From positions 4,121,501 to 4,185,500 of the forward strand of contig NZ_CP110644.1 of the NCBI RefSeq assembly GCF_026153515.1: a stretch of DNA of 64,000 nt, read 5' to 3'. The translations under genes and the position numbers were made by a program. Under the pieces are notes generated by a model. The model was not told the origin of the DNA. It ran no database searches and was given only the letters and a program-made list of their open reading frames with translations. Position 1 is the stretch's first letter. Each line of letters starts with the position of its first letter. The stretch is from Pseudomonas sp. KU26590. Lineage in GTDB: Bacteria > Pseudomonadota > Gammaproteobacteria > Pseudomonadales > Pseudomonadaceae. Below, in pieces: positions 63,860 to 64,000 of this stretch.

Positions 63860-64000
63860 TCACGGGGATGATGGCCACGATGGTGCCGGTTCGGTGATTT
63901 TAGTTCGGTTCACCTCGACCCTATACTGTTTCCACTTTTTCAGCAGGGCCACGTCAGCGGCCGTCGCCATCTCCAGATCGACTGCATCCTGAAGTGGAGC
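63860..64000 (-). CDS. Tail fibre assembly protein, C-terminal part (partial)
   Basis: The frame is open at the window edge and gives 46 residues: LQDAVDLEMATAADVALLKK, then WKQYRVEVNRTKI and PAPSWPSSP, ending in TGA. The segment A-L-L-K-K-W-K-Q-Y-R-V-x-x-N-R is the hallmark of the C-terminus of caudovirus tail fibre assembly chaperones. The rest lies beyond 64000. Confidence 0.82.
   Translation of the reverse strand, partial: APLQDAVDLEMATAADVALLKKWKQYRVEVNRTKITEPAPSWPSSP

Overview
The window looks like a chromosomal segment of a plant-associated Pseudomonas of the fluorescens/syringae type. The evidence is high-GC coding sequence, two typical Pseudomonas REP families, an AvrE-family type III effector behind a consensus HrpL box, RulAB-like umuDC, and a tRNA-Pro(GGG) phage attachment site. 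About 1-48.5 kb is backbone with some accessory loci. About 48.6-64 kb is a mosaic of integrated-element remnants that runs off the right edge.

Layout. 0.1-5.1 kb: an Rhs polymorphic toxin and its putative immunity gene. 5.5-9.7 kb: a divergent HxlR regulator/qorB pair, two RcnB-like periplasmic proteins, an AEC permease and a LysR regulator. 10.4-15.4 kb: ilvE, an HDOD protein, a 0.7-kb tandem REP array, a sirtuin and a DUF2817 peptidase-like protein. 16.6-27.3 kb: tonB-exbB-exbD, a large TonB-dependent receptor and yejABEF. Together these could carry a peptide-like ligand from the outer membrane to the cytoplasm. 27.3-34.1 kb: an ArsP-type permease, two acetyltransferases, a CAP protein, a dienelactone hydrolase, crtZ and ppnN. 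34.1-39.7 kb: the AvrE-family effector, its hrp box and its CesT-type chaperone. 39.8-48.4 kb: a CBS protein, a chemoreceptor, mltA, two GNATs, an MFS exporter and several small stress/unknown proteins.

The most unusual part is 48.6-59.5 kb. Three direct copies of the 3' end of tRNA-Pro(GGG) (48692, 55624 and 59403) lie in one orientation, and none carries the tRNA 5' half. This is the scar expected from successive tandem integrations at one tRNA gene, whose intact copy should lie beyond the right edge. Repeated GTTTTGCGC motifs flank the copies like integrase arm sites. The last 53 codons of a tyrosine integrase survive next to the third copy. Between copies 1 and 2 are a HEPN protein with an RNxxxH motif (a candidate ApeA-like anti-phage gene), an intact umuC, a umuD with an in-frame deletion of its protease core, a LexA box, a relic of an SRAP (YedK) gene and several small envelope proteins. 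Between copies 2 and 3 are a DUF3606 gene, a coiled-coil gene, a secreted helical-repeat protein and a second umuC 3' fragment. After copy 3 comes a phage tail/lysis block (SGNH-type protein, holin, GH19 endolysin, tail fibre assembly) with an AT-rich acyltransferase gene inserted on the opposite strand.

All calls rest on reading the sequence and knowledge of protein families; no database search was run.
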